Notes: generated from the sequence alone by a model not told the origin. A stretch of 64,000 bases of DNA from Deltaproteobacteria bacterium (GCA_003599195.1 QZIZ01000019.1:23524-87523), one strand, 5' to 3'. Shown: positions 1-8,761, numbered from the stretch's first letter. Translations and numbers: made by a program.

Positions 1-1032
1 GCCGTCGGGGCCGATGACCGGCGAGGATTCGATGGCGTCCGCGACCTCAAAAGCCCATTTCAGGCTGCCGTCTTCCGGGTTGACCGCATAAAGAAATCCA
101 CCACTGCCCCCCACATAGATAATGCCGTCCGCGCCCACGGCCGGCGAGGAATAGATCGGCCCACCTTCAGAAAGGGGAACCCCCCAATTCAGGATGCCGT
201 TAGGATAGACCGCCAATAAATAACCCAGGTCTGTGCCCACATAGATGGTCCCGTACGCGTCGATGGCCGGCGAGGAGCGGATGGGGAAAAAACTCTCAAA
301 AAGGACCCATTTCCGGCTGCCATCCGGATTGACGGCGTAAAGCTTGGTGTCGCCCGAGCCTAGATAGACGGTGCCGTCCGTCCCCACGGCCGGGGAAGAG
401 TCGAGGGGACCCTCGGTGGTGAAGTACCACTTTATGTTGCCGTTCGAATCTATGGCGTATAGCTTGCCAATGATGGCGGTGGTGGCATCGATGGCGCCCA
501 CGTAAACGGTGCCGTCCAGGTCTAGGGCCGGAGAGGAACTCACCCAATTCCCCAGGGCAACGCGCCACTTCTCATTGCCGTCGGCATCGACCGCGTAGAG
601 GTTGCCGTCATCGGACCCCACGTAGATGGTCCCGCCCGGGCCGATGGCCGGTGAGGACATGATTGCGGCTCCGGTCTCAAAAGCCCATTTCGGGCTGCCG
701 TCAGCCGGGTTAAGGGCATAGAGCTTCCCGCCAACAGAACCCGCGTAAACGGTCCCATCTTCCCCCAGGGCCGGGGAAGAGTACATGAACATATCCTCCA
801 TGGCGGTATCAAAAACCCACTTCTGAGTGCCGTCCGGATTGACCGCGTGAAAGACCCCGAACAGGGTTCCGATATACAGCGTGCCGTCCGGGGCCAGGGC
901 GGGGGAGGTGGTGACGATATCGTCGGTGGCATAGGCCCATTTGGCGTCGCCGGGGGCGGCCCGAGCCGCGCCGGTCAGAGCCAGGGCCAAAACGACGCAC
1001 TGGAGGGATAAAACAAGGGCTTTCTTCCCCAT
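1..1032 (-). CDS. Secreted PQQ-like beta-propeller repeat protein (BamB-like), truncated by the window edge
   Basis: Reverse-strand reading from ATG at 1032: MGKKALVLSLQCVVLALALTGAARAAPGDAKWAYATDDIVTTSPALAPDGTLYIGTLFGVFHAVNPDGTQK. It has a signal peptide followed by ~41-43 aa repeats (SPAxxxDGTxYxGx...LYAVNPDG). No stop before window position 1, so it is absent from the ORF track, which shows only spurious frames here. Confidence 0.85.
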   Translation of the reverse strand, partial: MGKKALVLSLQCVVLALALTGAARAAPGDAKWAYATDDIVTTSPALAPDGTLYIGTLFGVFHAVNPDGTQKWVFDTAMEDMFMYSSPALGEDGTVYAGSVGGKLYALNPADGSPKWAFETGAAIMSSPAIGPGGTIYVGSDDGNLYAVDADGNEKWRVALGNWVSSSPALDLDGTVYVGAIDATTAIIGKLYAIDSNGNIKWYFTTEGPLDSSPAVGTDGTVYLGSGDTKLYAVNPDGSRKWVLFESFFPIRSSPAIDAYGTIYVGTDLGYLLAVYPNGILNWGVPLSEGGPIYSSPAVGADGIIYVGGSGGFLYAVNPEDGSLKWAFEVADAIESSPVIGPDG

Positions 1033-1236
1033 GAGCCGCTCCTCTCAAAGGCCTATGAGGACACCAGTAAAACGAACCATTACTGCGGCAGGAAGTGGTT
1101 AGATGATAACACAAGATCCTGTAAAAATCAATTATTCGGGGTCTGCCGTACCTCCCCCGGAGCCGTCAAGCCCCGCATGGTGGTGCGAACCATGGGCCAA
1201 ACCCGCCCGGCCCGGGCGGGATTATTGCTTAGGCGC

Positions 1237-2076
1237 TCACGCTCCGCCCGGAGCGCACTCCACCACTTTAGGCTCCTCCACTTGGACCGCCTGGGTGGCG
1301 ATCATCGCCTGCGCCCGCGCATCCACCAGTTTTTCCCCGTAAAACATGGCCCCTTCGGTGTAGGGAGAGGTCTTGAAGCCGGTGTAGGCCCTCAGGCCCG
1401 CCCGGTGGAAGCCCGCTTTCAGCAGCAGCGCCAGGAAGTCCCTTCCCGGCAGGGCGCCGCCGATTCACTGGTACCAGTTTTCAATCTTCCCCGCCTTATC
1501 CGGGGGGAGTTCCGCCACCAGCACCATGTCCGCCAACATGAGGCGGCCCCCGGGCTTCAGCACCCGGTGGGCCTCTAACAAAGCCTTTTCCTTGTCCAGG
1601 GTAAGGTTAAAGACGCCGTTGGAGATGACTGCGTCGAACTCGTTATCCGGGAAAGGCAGGGATTCGGCCTCCGCCAACTGAAAAGTGACATTTGTTAGGC
1701 CCAGGACAGAGAGGTTGGCTTTAGCCTTGTCTATCATGGCCTGGGTCACGTCAACGCCCGCCACCCGGCCCTCCGGCCCCGCCATCTTCGCCGCCAGAAG
1801 CGAGTCCAGCCCCGCGCCGCAGCCGATGTCCAGGACTGCGTCCCCGGGGTGGATAGGCCCCAGGCTGAAGGGGTTGCCCACCCCGCAGAAGGAGTCGATA
1901 AGGGCGGCCGGAAAATCCCGGAGCAGGTCCAGGGGGTAACCCTGCTGCTTCAGCCCTTCCAGGCCGGTGGGGTACCTGAAGCATGAAGCCGCGCCCGCGG
2001 CCGCCACCTGGGAGTATTTGCTCTTGATGCTCTCCCGGATCAGGGTGATATCTTTTTCGGTCAGATTAGATTCCAT
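1237..2076 (-). CDS. ArsM/AS3MT-like SAM-dependent methyltransferase, candidate selenoprotein (in-frame TGA at 1465..1467 read as Sec, residue 204)
   Basis: The N-terminal 203 aa (track ORF 1465..2076) carry VLDIGCGAGLDS and VISNGVFNLTLDKEKALLEAHRVLKPGGRLMLADMV. After the TGA the same frame continues IGGALPGRDFLALLLKAGFHRAGLRAYTGFKTSPYTEGAMFYGEKLVDARAQAMIATQAVQVEEPKVVECAPGGA* to a stop at 1237..1239. That matches the usual ArsM-type C-terminus (C-x-x-GAL...LLxxAGF...TxFKTSxxTEGAxF). Confidence 0.75.
1430..1450 (-). promoter_or_regulatory. Candidate bacterial SECIS hairpin downstream of the TGA codon
   Basis: Minus strand: GCCGGGAA-GGGAC-TTCCTGGC, 8-bp stem (one G-U), 5-nt loop beginning GG. 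It starts 14 nt after the TGA, which places the apical-loop G ~23 nt downstream. Confidence 0.65.
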
Positions 2077-2138
2077 AATATTTACCTAAAGTCGCGCCTT
2101 TCTTTGCGCCTTGGCGTCTTTGCGTGAGAACTATCTTT

Positions 2139-2705
2139 TCACAGTTCCTTCCCGATGGAGAAGGCCTTGCCCAGATATTGGCCGATCCCGTGGTAGGTGC
2201 GGATTTCCGGGCCGAAGACAATGGGCTTCACCTTCTCGATGTCCGCCATGCCCTTCTCCCCCAGCACGCTGTCATCGGCCTTGACGTCCAGGACTTCGCC
2301 GATGAACTGGGTGTGCAGGCCGATTTCGATGGTGTGGATTACTTTGCATTCCAGGACCAGGGGAAATTCCTGCACATAGGGCGCGTCCACCAGGCCGCTT
2401 TTCACCGGCGTCAGCCCGGCCGCGGTGAACTTGTTCCCGGCCTTGCCGGAGGCGATGCCGCAATAATCGGCTTCCTTGACGTAAGCTTCCGGGGGGATGC
2501 TGACGGTGAAGGCCTTTTTCAGCATCAGGTTGCCGTAAGTGTAGGTGGCTTTCCGCAGCGAGACCCCGACGCAGGGCGGCTGGGAGCAGACGATCCCGGC
2601 CCAGGCCGCGGTCATGATATTGGGTGTGCCCGCCGCGTCATAAGTCCCCACCAGCCACACCGGGGTGGGGAAGGCCAGGGTCTTGGGACCCAGGGATTTT
2701 TTCAT
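2139..2705 (-). CDS. Flavin reductase family protein (FMN-binding split barrel)
   Basis: MKKSLGPKTLAFPTPVWLVGTYDAAGTPNIMTAAWAGIVCSQPPCVGVSLRKATYTYGNL..., typical flavin reductase/flavoredoxin pattern. Confidence 0.85.
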   Translation of the reverse strand: MKKSLGPKTLAFPTPVWLVGTYDAAGTPNIMTAAWAGIVCSQPPCVGVSLRKATYTYGNLMLKKAFTVSIPPEAYVKEADYCGIASGKAGNKFTAAGLTPVKSGLVDAPYVQEFPLVLECKVIHTIEIGLHTQFIGEVLDVKADDSVLGEKGMADIEKVKPIVFGPEIRTYHGIGQYLGKAFSIGKEL

Positions 2706-2909
2706 GAACAGCTCCTCCTTCAGGGGTCAGGGGGTCAGGGGTCAGGGGTCAGTAATCAGTAATCAGTGGTCAGTGGTCAGAATAGCAGTTATTTTCCAGA
2801 TAATCATTTATTACAGGGCCTTTAGATAAAAAGGTAAGGCGGACGAGGGAAAATGCAACCTGGCGTCTTGAGTATATCTGCGGCGGGGTTTTTGTGCTAT
2901 TTATAAAAT

Positions 2910-4094
2910 ATGGACCCTGAAATGGATAAGCGTTTACAGCTATTGCAACAATTGGCCTCCCGTCTGGCGCAGCGCCGGGCGGACCTGGTGGCCGCGGCCG
3001 GGGAGGATACCGGCGCGCCCAGCCGCATTGCCGGGATCGAAGTGGACCTGGCCGTGGAGCACCTCCGAACCATGGAAGTGGAGGTCCCCTATATCCAGGG
3101 CAAATCCCCTTACGGCACGGTGGCCGCCATCTTCCCCTACGACGCGGCGCCGGTGATGCTGGCCCGGGTGGGCGGAGCCGCGATTTTGGGGGGGAACCGC
3201 TTCCGGTTCAGTTTTTCCTCCGTCACTCCCTTGACGGCCCGGGTCATCTCCGAGGTGGTGGCCCCTTTTCCGGAATTTGAGGCGGTGGCGAGCCTGGACA
3301 ACCGCGCCTTCGGGGAGCAGTGCGTCCGGGACCCATCCGTGCGGGTGCTCTTCATCTCCGGGGGCGGGGAGGTGGGCCAGGTTTACGCAGGCCAGGCCCA
3401 GGCCTTCGACAAGCTCTTTTTCGCGGGTCCCAGCGGCCTGCCCCCGGCCATCCTGTTCAAGGACGCGCCCCTGGAGAAGGCCGTGCCTTTTGTGATTAAA
3501 AGGGCCTTCATCAACGGCGGGCAGTACTGCACCACCCTGAAGCGGGCTTACATCCACCGGGAAATTTTTGCCGCAGCTAAAAAGCTGATCCTGGAACAGA
3601 TGCAGGAAATCCGGGTGGGTAACCCTCAAGACCCCTTGACCTGGATCGGCCCCATCAAGGTGGCCCGCACCCGGGCCTTGCTGGAGCGGGCCCTGGCCGC
3701 GCTGGGGGAGCCCGAATTCCTGGTCCCCTGCCAACGCAACGGGGAATGGCAGGGTCCCTTCCTGGTGGAAACTACGGAGCCGCCGGATGTGGAATTATTC
3801 GGGCCCTTTCTGGCCCTGGTCCCGGTGGACAGCAATGAGGAAGCCGTCACCCGGGTTTTGGCCAGCCGCTACCCCTTCCTGGTGAGCTGGTTCGGCACTG
3901 CGCCGCCGGGGGCCAAAGAGGCTTTTGTCAAAACCTTCGGCATGGTCTACGACAACCCGGATTTCCTCTTCACCCCCATGCGCCTCCCCTTCGGCGGCAG
4001 AGGGGCCAGCGGCTGGATTCTGGAGAAGACCGGCGGCGAACTGGTGAAAAGGGACGGAGCGTTTATCTACAGCGCGGAGTTGGTGCGCGGCTAA
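2910..4094 (+). CDS. Aldehyde dehydrogenase superfamily protein
   Basis: ALDH-like fold motifs; catalytic Cys context INGGQYCTTLKRAYIH; C-terminal LPFGGRGASGWILEKTGGELVKR. Confidence 0.75.
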   Translation: MDPEMDKRLQLLQQLASRLAQRRADLVAAAGEDTGAPSRIAGIEVDLAVEHLRTMEVEVPYIQGKSPYGTVAAIFPYDAAPVMLARVGGAAILGGNRFRFSFSSVTPLTARVISEVVAPFPEFEAVASLDNRAFGEQCVRDPSVRVLFISGGGEVGQVYAGQAQAFDKLFFAGPSGLPPAILFKDAPLEKAVPFVIKRAFINGGQYCTTLKRAYIHREIFAAAKKLILEQMQEIRVGNPQDPLTWIGPIKVARTRALLERALAALGEPEFLVPCQRNGEWQGPFLVETTEPPDVELFGPFLALVPVDSNEEAVTRVLASRYPFLVSWFGTAPPGAKEAFVKTFGMVYDNPDFLFTPMRLPFGGRGASGWILEKTGGELVKRDGAFIYSAELVRG

Positions 4095-4223
4095 GGTAGG
4101 GTGCGTTTTACGCACCAACAATTCAGATGCAGTGTCGCAGTAAAAGATAATAAACGCTGTCAGAAACCTTGCGTTCGCCCGGATGCAGATAGGCGAGCAC
4201 AAGGTTCGCCCCTACGCAAAATC

Positions 4224-4937
4224 ATGCTTTCCCAAGACTGGCCCCAAACTTATCAAGAAGCGGTGGCTCTTCAGGAAACCCTGCGCGGACAAGTCCGCCT
4301 CATCCCCCTGCCCCGCGCCCCCCGGTTCGTGGCCGGCGCGGACGCCATTGCTGACCGGGCGGACCGCCGCATCTTCGGGGGCATCGCGGTTTATTCTTAT
4401 CCGGAGCTGGAGTTGGTGGAAGAGGCGGGCGCGGCCGGGGTCTGCCCTTTCCCTTACCGCACGGGGCTTTTAAGCTTCCGGGAGGTCCCCATCCTGGCAG
4501 CGGCCTTTGAAAAACTTAAGCAGCGTCCGGACGTGATCCTGGTGGACGGCCAGGGCATCGCCCACCCCCGGGGTTTGGGATTGGCCACGCATCTGGGTTT
4601 GGCGCTGGAGGTCCCCACCATCGGCGTGGCCAAAAGCCGCCTGGTGGGTGCAGGCGAGGAGCCGGGAACGGAAAGGGGCGCGGCCAGCCCCCTGATTTGG
4701 CAAGGCCAGGCGGTGGGACTGATCCTGCGGACGCAAACCGGGAAAAAGCCCTTCTATCTCTCCCCCGGGCACCTGATTACCTTGGCGGAAAGCCGGGAGA
4801 TAGTGATGGGCTGTGTCCAGAGATACCGCAGCCCGGCGCCGCTGCGGCAGGCGGACGGCTTGAGCCGCCGCCTCAGGTCAGCAGAGTCGGACCCGGAAGA
4901 GACCCGGCGCGCAACGACGCCGGATAAGTGGAATTAA
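4224..4937 (+). CDS. nfi: Endonuclease V (deoxyinosine 3'-endonuclease)
   Basis: Translation from ATG 4224: VAGADAI...GGIAVYSYPELELVEE...PYRTGLLSFREVPILAAAFEKLKQRPDVILVDGQGIAHPRGLGLATHLGLALEVPTIGVAKSRLVG. The track ORF begins further upstream, inside a repeat-like segment. Confidence 0.88.
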   Translation: MLSQDWPQTYQEAVALQETLRGQVRLIPLPRAPRFVAGADAIADRADRRIFGGIAVYSYPELELVEEAGAAGVCPFPYRTGLLSFREVPILAAAFEKLKQRPDVILVDGQGIAHPRGLGLATHLGLALEVPTIGVAKSRLVGAGEEPGTERGAASPLIWQGQAVGLILRTQTGKKPFYLSPGHLITLAESREIVMGCVQRYRSPAPLRQADGLSRRLRSAESDPEETRRATTPDKWN

Positions 4938-5088
4938 AAAGCCGCTCCCGGTACTGCGGGCAGATTGGACTAGAACAATTGCGGCAATGCTCTTTTCCCG
5001 AATCCCACTCCCGCCACAGGCATTGGCGGCAGGCCCCCGTGATGTTGCTCTTTAAGCAGATGATCCCCACATCCCCAAAGTCAACCAT
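4873..5088 (-). CDS. Small Cys-rich protein (two CxxC pairs)
   Basis: MVDFGDVGIICLKSNITGACRQCLWREWDSGKEHCRNCSSPICPQYRERLF..., paired CxxC suggest metal binding. The 3' end overlaps nfi antiparallel, so the call is tentative. Confidence 0.4.
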   Translation of the reverse strand: MVDFGDVGIICLKSNITGACRQCLWREWDSGKEHCRNCSSPICPQYRERLFNSTYPASLRAGSLPGPTLLT

Positions 5089-5176
5089 TGTTGTTGTACC
5101 TAGAAGAAATAATGTCTATGATTAAATAACGGCTATACCACCAATAAACTAAAATCAATTTTCTGTCAATTTATTT

Positions 5177-5635
5177 TCAGAAAAAATCTGTTTTCTGGAA
5201 GACCAGGGGCCTGGCCTCGGGTCGCAGAATTTTGGCCTCCACCACTTCCCCCACGAATAGCGTGTGATCCCCAGCGGCATGGGTGGATACAAGTTTCATA
5301 TCCAGATAGGCGTAAGCCTGCCGTAAGATCGGGGCTCCGGTGGCGGCGGTGATCCATTCCAATCCCGCCAATTTATCCACTTTGCGGCCGCTTTTGTATC
5401 CGAACCGTTTCCCCAAGTCCACCTGTTCCGATGTCAAAACATTGACAGCAAAGATACCGCTTTCTTTGACGAGGTCGTGGGTATATCGGGGCGGGGCGAT
5501 GGAAACTGTGACCAGGAGGGGGTGCAAAGACACCTGGGAGACCCAGGCCGCAGTCATGCCGTTGACTTTTTCCCCCACTCGGGTGGTGACCACGTAGACC
5601 CCGTGCACCAGGGCGGCAAAGGCTACGTCCTGCAT
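5177..5635 (-). CDS. Flavin reductase family protein
   Basis: GVYVVTTRVGEKVNGMTAAWVSQVSLHPLLVTVSIAPPRYTHDLVKESGIFAVNVLTSEQVDLGKRFG. Confidence 0.88.
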   Translation of the reverse strand: MQDVAFAALVHGVYVVTTRVGEKVNGMTAAWVSQVSLHPLLVTVSIAPPRYTHDLVKESGIFAVNVLTSEQVDLGKRFGYKSGRKVDKLAGLEWITAATGAPILRQAYAYLDMKLVSTHAAGDHTLFVGEVVEAKILRPEARPLVFQKTDFF

Positions 5636-5703
5636 ACACCCTCCAAAGAACGGTTTACGGTCTCCGGTTTTCGATAAAAAAGCCGGAAAGCAGCATGGTT
5701 GGG

Positions 5704-5898
5704 TTAACCGGACCGGCCCTCTTGAACATCATTCTCCGGGGGGTAACCGGGGTCGTCCGAGACCTCCAGCCATTCATCGCATACCCAGAACTGTCCGGCG
5801 CCCCGGTCGATGCGGGTGCAGGTGCCCTTGTGCTTGTCGGACCAGAAGCGGCAGGTGCGGCAGACCTTCATGGCAGATTTCTTTTTTTTCGGATTCAT
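5704..5898 (-). CDS. Small Cys-rich protein
   Basis: MNPKKKKSAMKVCRTCRFWSDKHKGTCTRIDRGAGQFWVCDEWLEVSDDPGY..., C-x2-C...C...C arrangement. Confidence 0.55.
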   Translation of the reverse strand: MNPKKKKSAMKVCRTCRFWSDKHKGTCTRIDRGAGQFWVCDEWLEVSDDPGYPPENDVQEGRSG

Positions 5899-6006
5899 GG
5901 AAAGGTAAAGTTTCGGGAGTGATAGTCCCCGCCCGCTTAAGGGCAGGGTGTGCCGGGAGGAGGCGCATAACCCGCCCCGGCTTGAGTTATCGTAGATTTA
6001 TCCGCG

Positions 6007-7023
6007 TCAAAGGTCAAGGCGGAAATGGTCGAACCCTTCTCCGGCGATCTCTTTCTCCCCTTCCGGGGTGGCCAGCCAAACCCCGGTCCCGGGGATAATT
6101 TCTCCTAAAGAGAGAGGCCGCGGCAATCCGGCCCGGTCAAAGGCCTGGAAAAGGGCCCCGGTCTTCTCAGGTGGCGAGGTAAAGAGCAACTGATAATCTT
6201 CCCCTCCTTTCAGGGCTAGATCCAGGGGGTCCAGACCCAGCAAAGGGGCCGCAGCCCGCACCCGGGGCGAGACCGGCGCGCCCGCGGCCGGAATTTTCGC
6301 CCCCACGCCGCTGGCCCGGCAGACATGGCCCAGGTCCGTGGCCACGCCGTCGGAAAGATCAATGAGTGCGCTAGCCAATTTTTCCCCGGCCAGAATCCGG
6401 CCCGCCCGGAGTTGGGGCCGAGGGGCCAGGTGGCCTTGGGCCAGGGCCTCTTTAAGCTGCGGCTCCAGGGTCACACCCCGCTTTAGCATCTCCAGGCCTG
6501 CGGCCGCTTCTCCCAAAGGGCCGGTGACGTAGACGCGGTCTCCAACCTGCGCCCCCCGGCGTCGGAGCATTTCCATCTTGGGGACCCGGCCCAAAAGGGA
6601 AATAGTTACCATGACGCCTTTGGGGGAAGCCACGGTATCGCCGCCGATCACGGCCACCCCGTATTCCCCGGCGGTCCGGGCCAACCCTTCTCCCAGGGCC
6701 AGGGCCCCCGCAGGGTCTTGGCCCTTGGGCCACCCCAGGGAGAGCAGGGCATAAAGGGGCTCTCCCCCCATGGCCGCGATATCGCTCAGGTTTACCGCCA
6801 GGGCCTTGTAACCCAACTGGGATAAAGAGAAATAAGCCAGATCGAAATGCACCCCCTCCAACAGGGTGTCCACGGTCCACAGGAGGTAGTCGGGTCCGGC
6901 CACGGCCAGGGCCGCGCAGTCGTCCCCGATCCCTACGGCCACTGCCGCCGGAGGCGGCCCGAAGATGCGGCTTAAGGCATTGATGAGCGCCGGTTCCCCG
7001 GTTAAAGGCTTTTCGGGGGGCAT
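6007..7023 (-). CDS. thiL: Thiamine-monophosphate kinase
   Basis: AIR-synthase-like fold: GIGDDCAALAV...LLWTVDTLLEGVHFDLAYFSLSQLGYKALAVNLSDIAAMGGEPLYALLSLGWP...IDLSDGVATDLGHVCRASGVGAKI. Confidence 0.92.
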   Translation of the reverse strand: MPPEKPLTGEPALINALSRIFGPPPAAVAVGIGDDCAALAVAGPDYLLWTVDTLLEGVHFDLAYFSLSQLGYKALAVNLSDIAAMGGEPLYALLSLGWPKGQDPAGALALGEGLARTAGEYGVAVIGGDTVASPKGVMVTISLLGRVPKMEMLRRRGAQVGDRVYVTGPLGEAAAGLEMLKRGVTLEPQLKEALAQGHLAPRPQLRAGRILAGEKLASALIDLSDGVATDLGHVCRASGVGAKIPAAGAPVSPRVRAAAPLLGLDPLDLALKGGEDYQLLFTSPPEKTGALFQAFDRAGLPRPLSLGEIIPGTGVWLATPEGEKEIAGEGFDHFRLDL

Positions 7024-7257
7024 GGTGATTCCTTTTGGAATAAAGATTGCAATAGATTATGTCAGCATCTTCAGGGCCGCAAGCATTTTTTGGATACAAG
7101 TTTTATTAAAGAAAAATAGGCACTTCTGCCTATTGTATTTTATTTATTACGATCCATAATTTAGTCAAAGGAAACGATCCCCGCTTTTTCCATCAGGCCG
7201 GGGCAGTCAAGCCGGAAACCCGTTTTATTAACCAGAGTTTTTTTGGGAGGAACAGTC

Positions 7258-7362
7258 ATGGCCATGATCGCTTTTTACGCCGGGCTCTTGATTGGCGGAG
7301 TCGCAGGAATGGTGGTTCTTTCCCTGTTATCCATGATCCGTCCCCAAGATCGGGCCCAGTAA
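7258..7362 (+). CDS. Small single-pass membrane protein (34 aa)
   Basis: MAMIAFYAGLLIGGVAGMVVLSLLSMIRPQDRAQ* preceded by a Shine-Dalgarno-like gggagg 7 nt upstream of the ATG; below the track length cutoff. Resembles DUF3789-type small proteins. Confidence 0.65.
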   Translation: MAMIAFYAGLLIGGVAGMVVLSLLSMIRPQDRAQ

Positions 7363-7437
7363 GGGGAACTCAAGCCACCTCAGCCCCTGGGGAAAATTTG
7401 GCAGGTAAGAGGAAAATAGTTCCCCTCCAGACGATTC

Positions 7438-8094
7438 TTAAGCAAAACCCGGCAAGATCTCCAGCAGGTCCCGATGATCCTGGAGATGGTATTGGGCTTC
7501 CAGCCCCGGGTTTTTGTAGGCTGCAAAAATAACTCCCGCTTGCCTGGAGACCAATAGGTCCACCGGCGCATCCCCGATGTACACGGCTTCCTCCGGCTCC
7601 ACCCGGAAATGCTTCAGGATTTTCAGCAGGCATTCCGGGTGGGGCTTCGGTTGGGCCACGTCATAACTGCTCACCGTCAGGTCGAAGAGATCTTCCAGCC
7701 CCAATTCCTTCAGCACCATGGGCAGGCTTTTGCCCCGGTTGGTGGCGATGGCGGTATGGTATTTAGGGCGCAAGGCCGCCAGGACCTCCCTGATGTGGGG
7801 CTCCAATCTGAGCAAGGACAAAAAGGGCCGGTTGTCTATGTTTAATTGATAGTCCTGGGCCGCCGCCACCCGGGGAGTGCCCTGGAAGAGAAAATCCACG
7901 GCTTCCCTGGCGGTGCAGGACTGGACAAAGTCCAGTTGGCGGGGGGTGATGGGGCCCAGCCCGAATTTTTCCAGGAGGTGATTGTAAAACGCGGCATTGG
8001 CCCGGCGGGAATCGATCAAAACCCCGTCGCAATCGTAGATGACCACCTTGACGGCCGCCAGGCCGGCGCCAGTCCGGGGGGCGGAACTAACCAC
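7438..8094 (-). CDS. HAD family hydrolase (phosphoglycolate phosphatase-like)
   Basis: VIYDCDGVLIDSRRANAAFYNHLL...TNRGKSLP...KPHPECLLKILKHFRVEPEEAVYIGDAPVDL. Confidence 0.88.
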   Translation of the reverse strand: MVSSAPRTGAGLAAVKVVIYDCDGVLIDSRRANAAFYNHLLEKFGLGPITPRQLDFVQSCTAREAVDFLFQGTPRVAAAQDYQLNIDNRPFLSLLRLEPHIREVLAALRPKYHTAIATNRGKSLPMVLKELGLEDLFDLTVSSYDVAQPKPHPECLLKILKHFRVEPEEAVYIGDAPVDLLVSRQAGVIFAAYKNPGLEAQYHLQDHRDLLEILPGFA

Positions 8095-8148
8095 GAAGCG
8101 GCAGGCCTGCCCGGGCCTCTAGGGGCGAAATAGAGGAAAGCAAGGCGC

Positions 8149-8745
8149 TCAGGCCGCCGGCCCTCCCTCCGGGAGGCTGTTCTTCGGAGGCTGCTCCGGA
8201 GGTTTGGGGGCTTCCGCCTTTTTCGCCAAAGTGGCGCCGCAGCCGGGACAGAAGAGCAAATCGGCGTCCAGTTTCCGGGAGCACTGGGGGCAGGTGATCA
8301 GCTTAGGGGGCGGAACCGGTTCCCGGGAACGGTAATGGCTCACCCCCGCCACCCGCTGGTGGCCGCAGGCGGGGCAGAAGAGATGGTCGGGATCCAGATC
8401 CCGGTCGCATTGAGGGCAGACATACCAGATCGGCTCTTCATGATCCTCCAACGGCATCTCTTCTTCGTGGCGCTGGCCGCAATGGGGGCAAAAGGTGAAC
8501 CTCTGCTCCATGGTGCGGGAGCAATGGGGGCAGGTGAATAACTCGGGCAGCGGCGGAGGCGTCAGCGCCGTCAACGGGGGATTCAGGGCCTTTTGGTACT
8601 GCTGGGTAAAATCGGTGCTGGCCTGGCGTAGCTTGGCCGTCCACTGGGCGATTTTTTGGGCTATCTCCGGCAGTTTCTCCGGCCCGAAGAGGATCAGGGC
8701 CAGGACCAGAAGGAGAATCAGTTGCTCAAAAGAAATGCCGATCAC
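8149..8745 (-). CDS. TatB/TatA-like translocase subunit with three C-terminal zinc-ribbon units
   Basis: N-terminus MIGISFEQLILLLVLALILFGPEKLPEIAQKIAQWTAKLR, then FTCPHCSRTMEQRFTFCPHCGQR, YVCPQCDRDLDPDHLFCPACGHQ and ITCPQCSRKLDADLLFCPGCGA. Confidence 0.8.
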   Translation of the reverse strand: MIGISFEQLILLLVLALILFGPEKLPEIAQKIAQWTAKLRQASTDFTQQYQKALNPPLTALTPPPLPELFTCPHCSRTMEQRFTFCPHCGQRHEEEMPLEDHEEPIWYVCPQCDRDLDPDHLFCPACGHQRVAGVSHYRSREPVPPPKLITCPQCSRKLDADLLFCPGCGATLAKKAEAPKPPEQPPKNSLPEGGPAA

Positions 8746-8761
8746 ACGCCACCCGCAGCAA

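Noticed and set aside
1268-1468. 66-aa minus ORF immediately after the TGA-terminated methyltransferase
   Set aside because: Different reading frame (MNRRRPAGKGLPG...); the conserved C-terminus is in the frame continuous through the TGA.
4095-4222. Possible tRNA or structured RNA upstream of nfi
   Set aside because: Segments gtagggtgcgttttacgcacc and ggcgagcacaaggttcgcccctacg look like common dispersed intergenic repeats; no tRNA cloverleaf or anticodon arm could be drawn.
6007-7023. Considered selD (selenophosphate synthetase) to support Sec decoding
   Set aside because: Motifs fit thiL; the other AIR-synthase-fold gene (20260..21300) is purM. No sel genes are in the window, so Sec machinery remains to be checked genome-wide.
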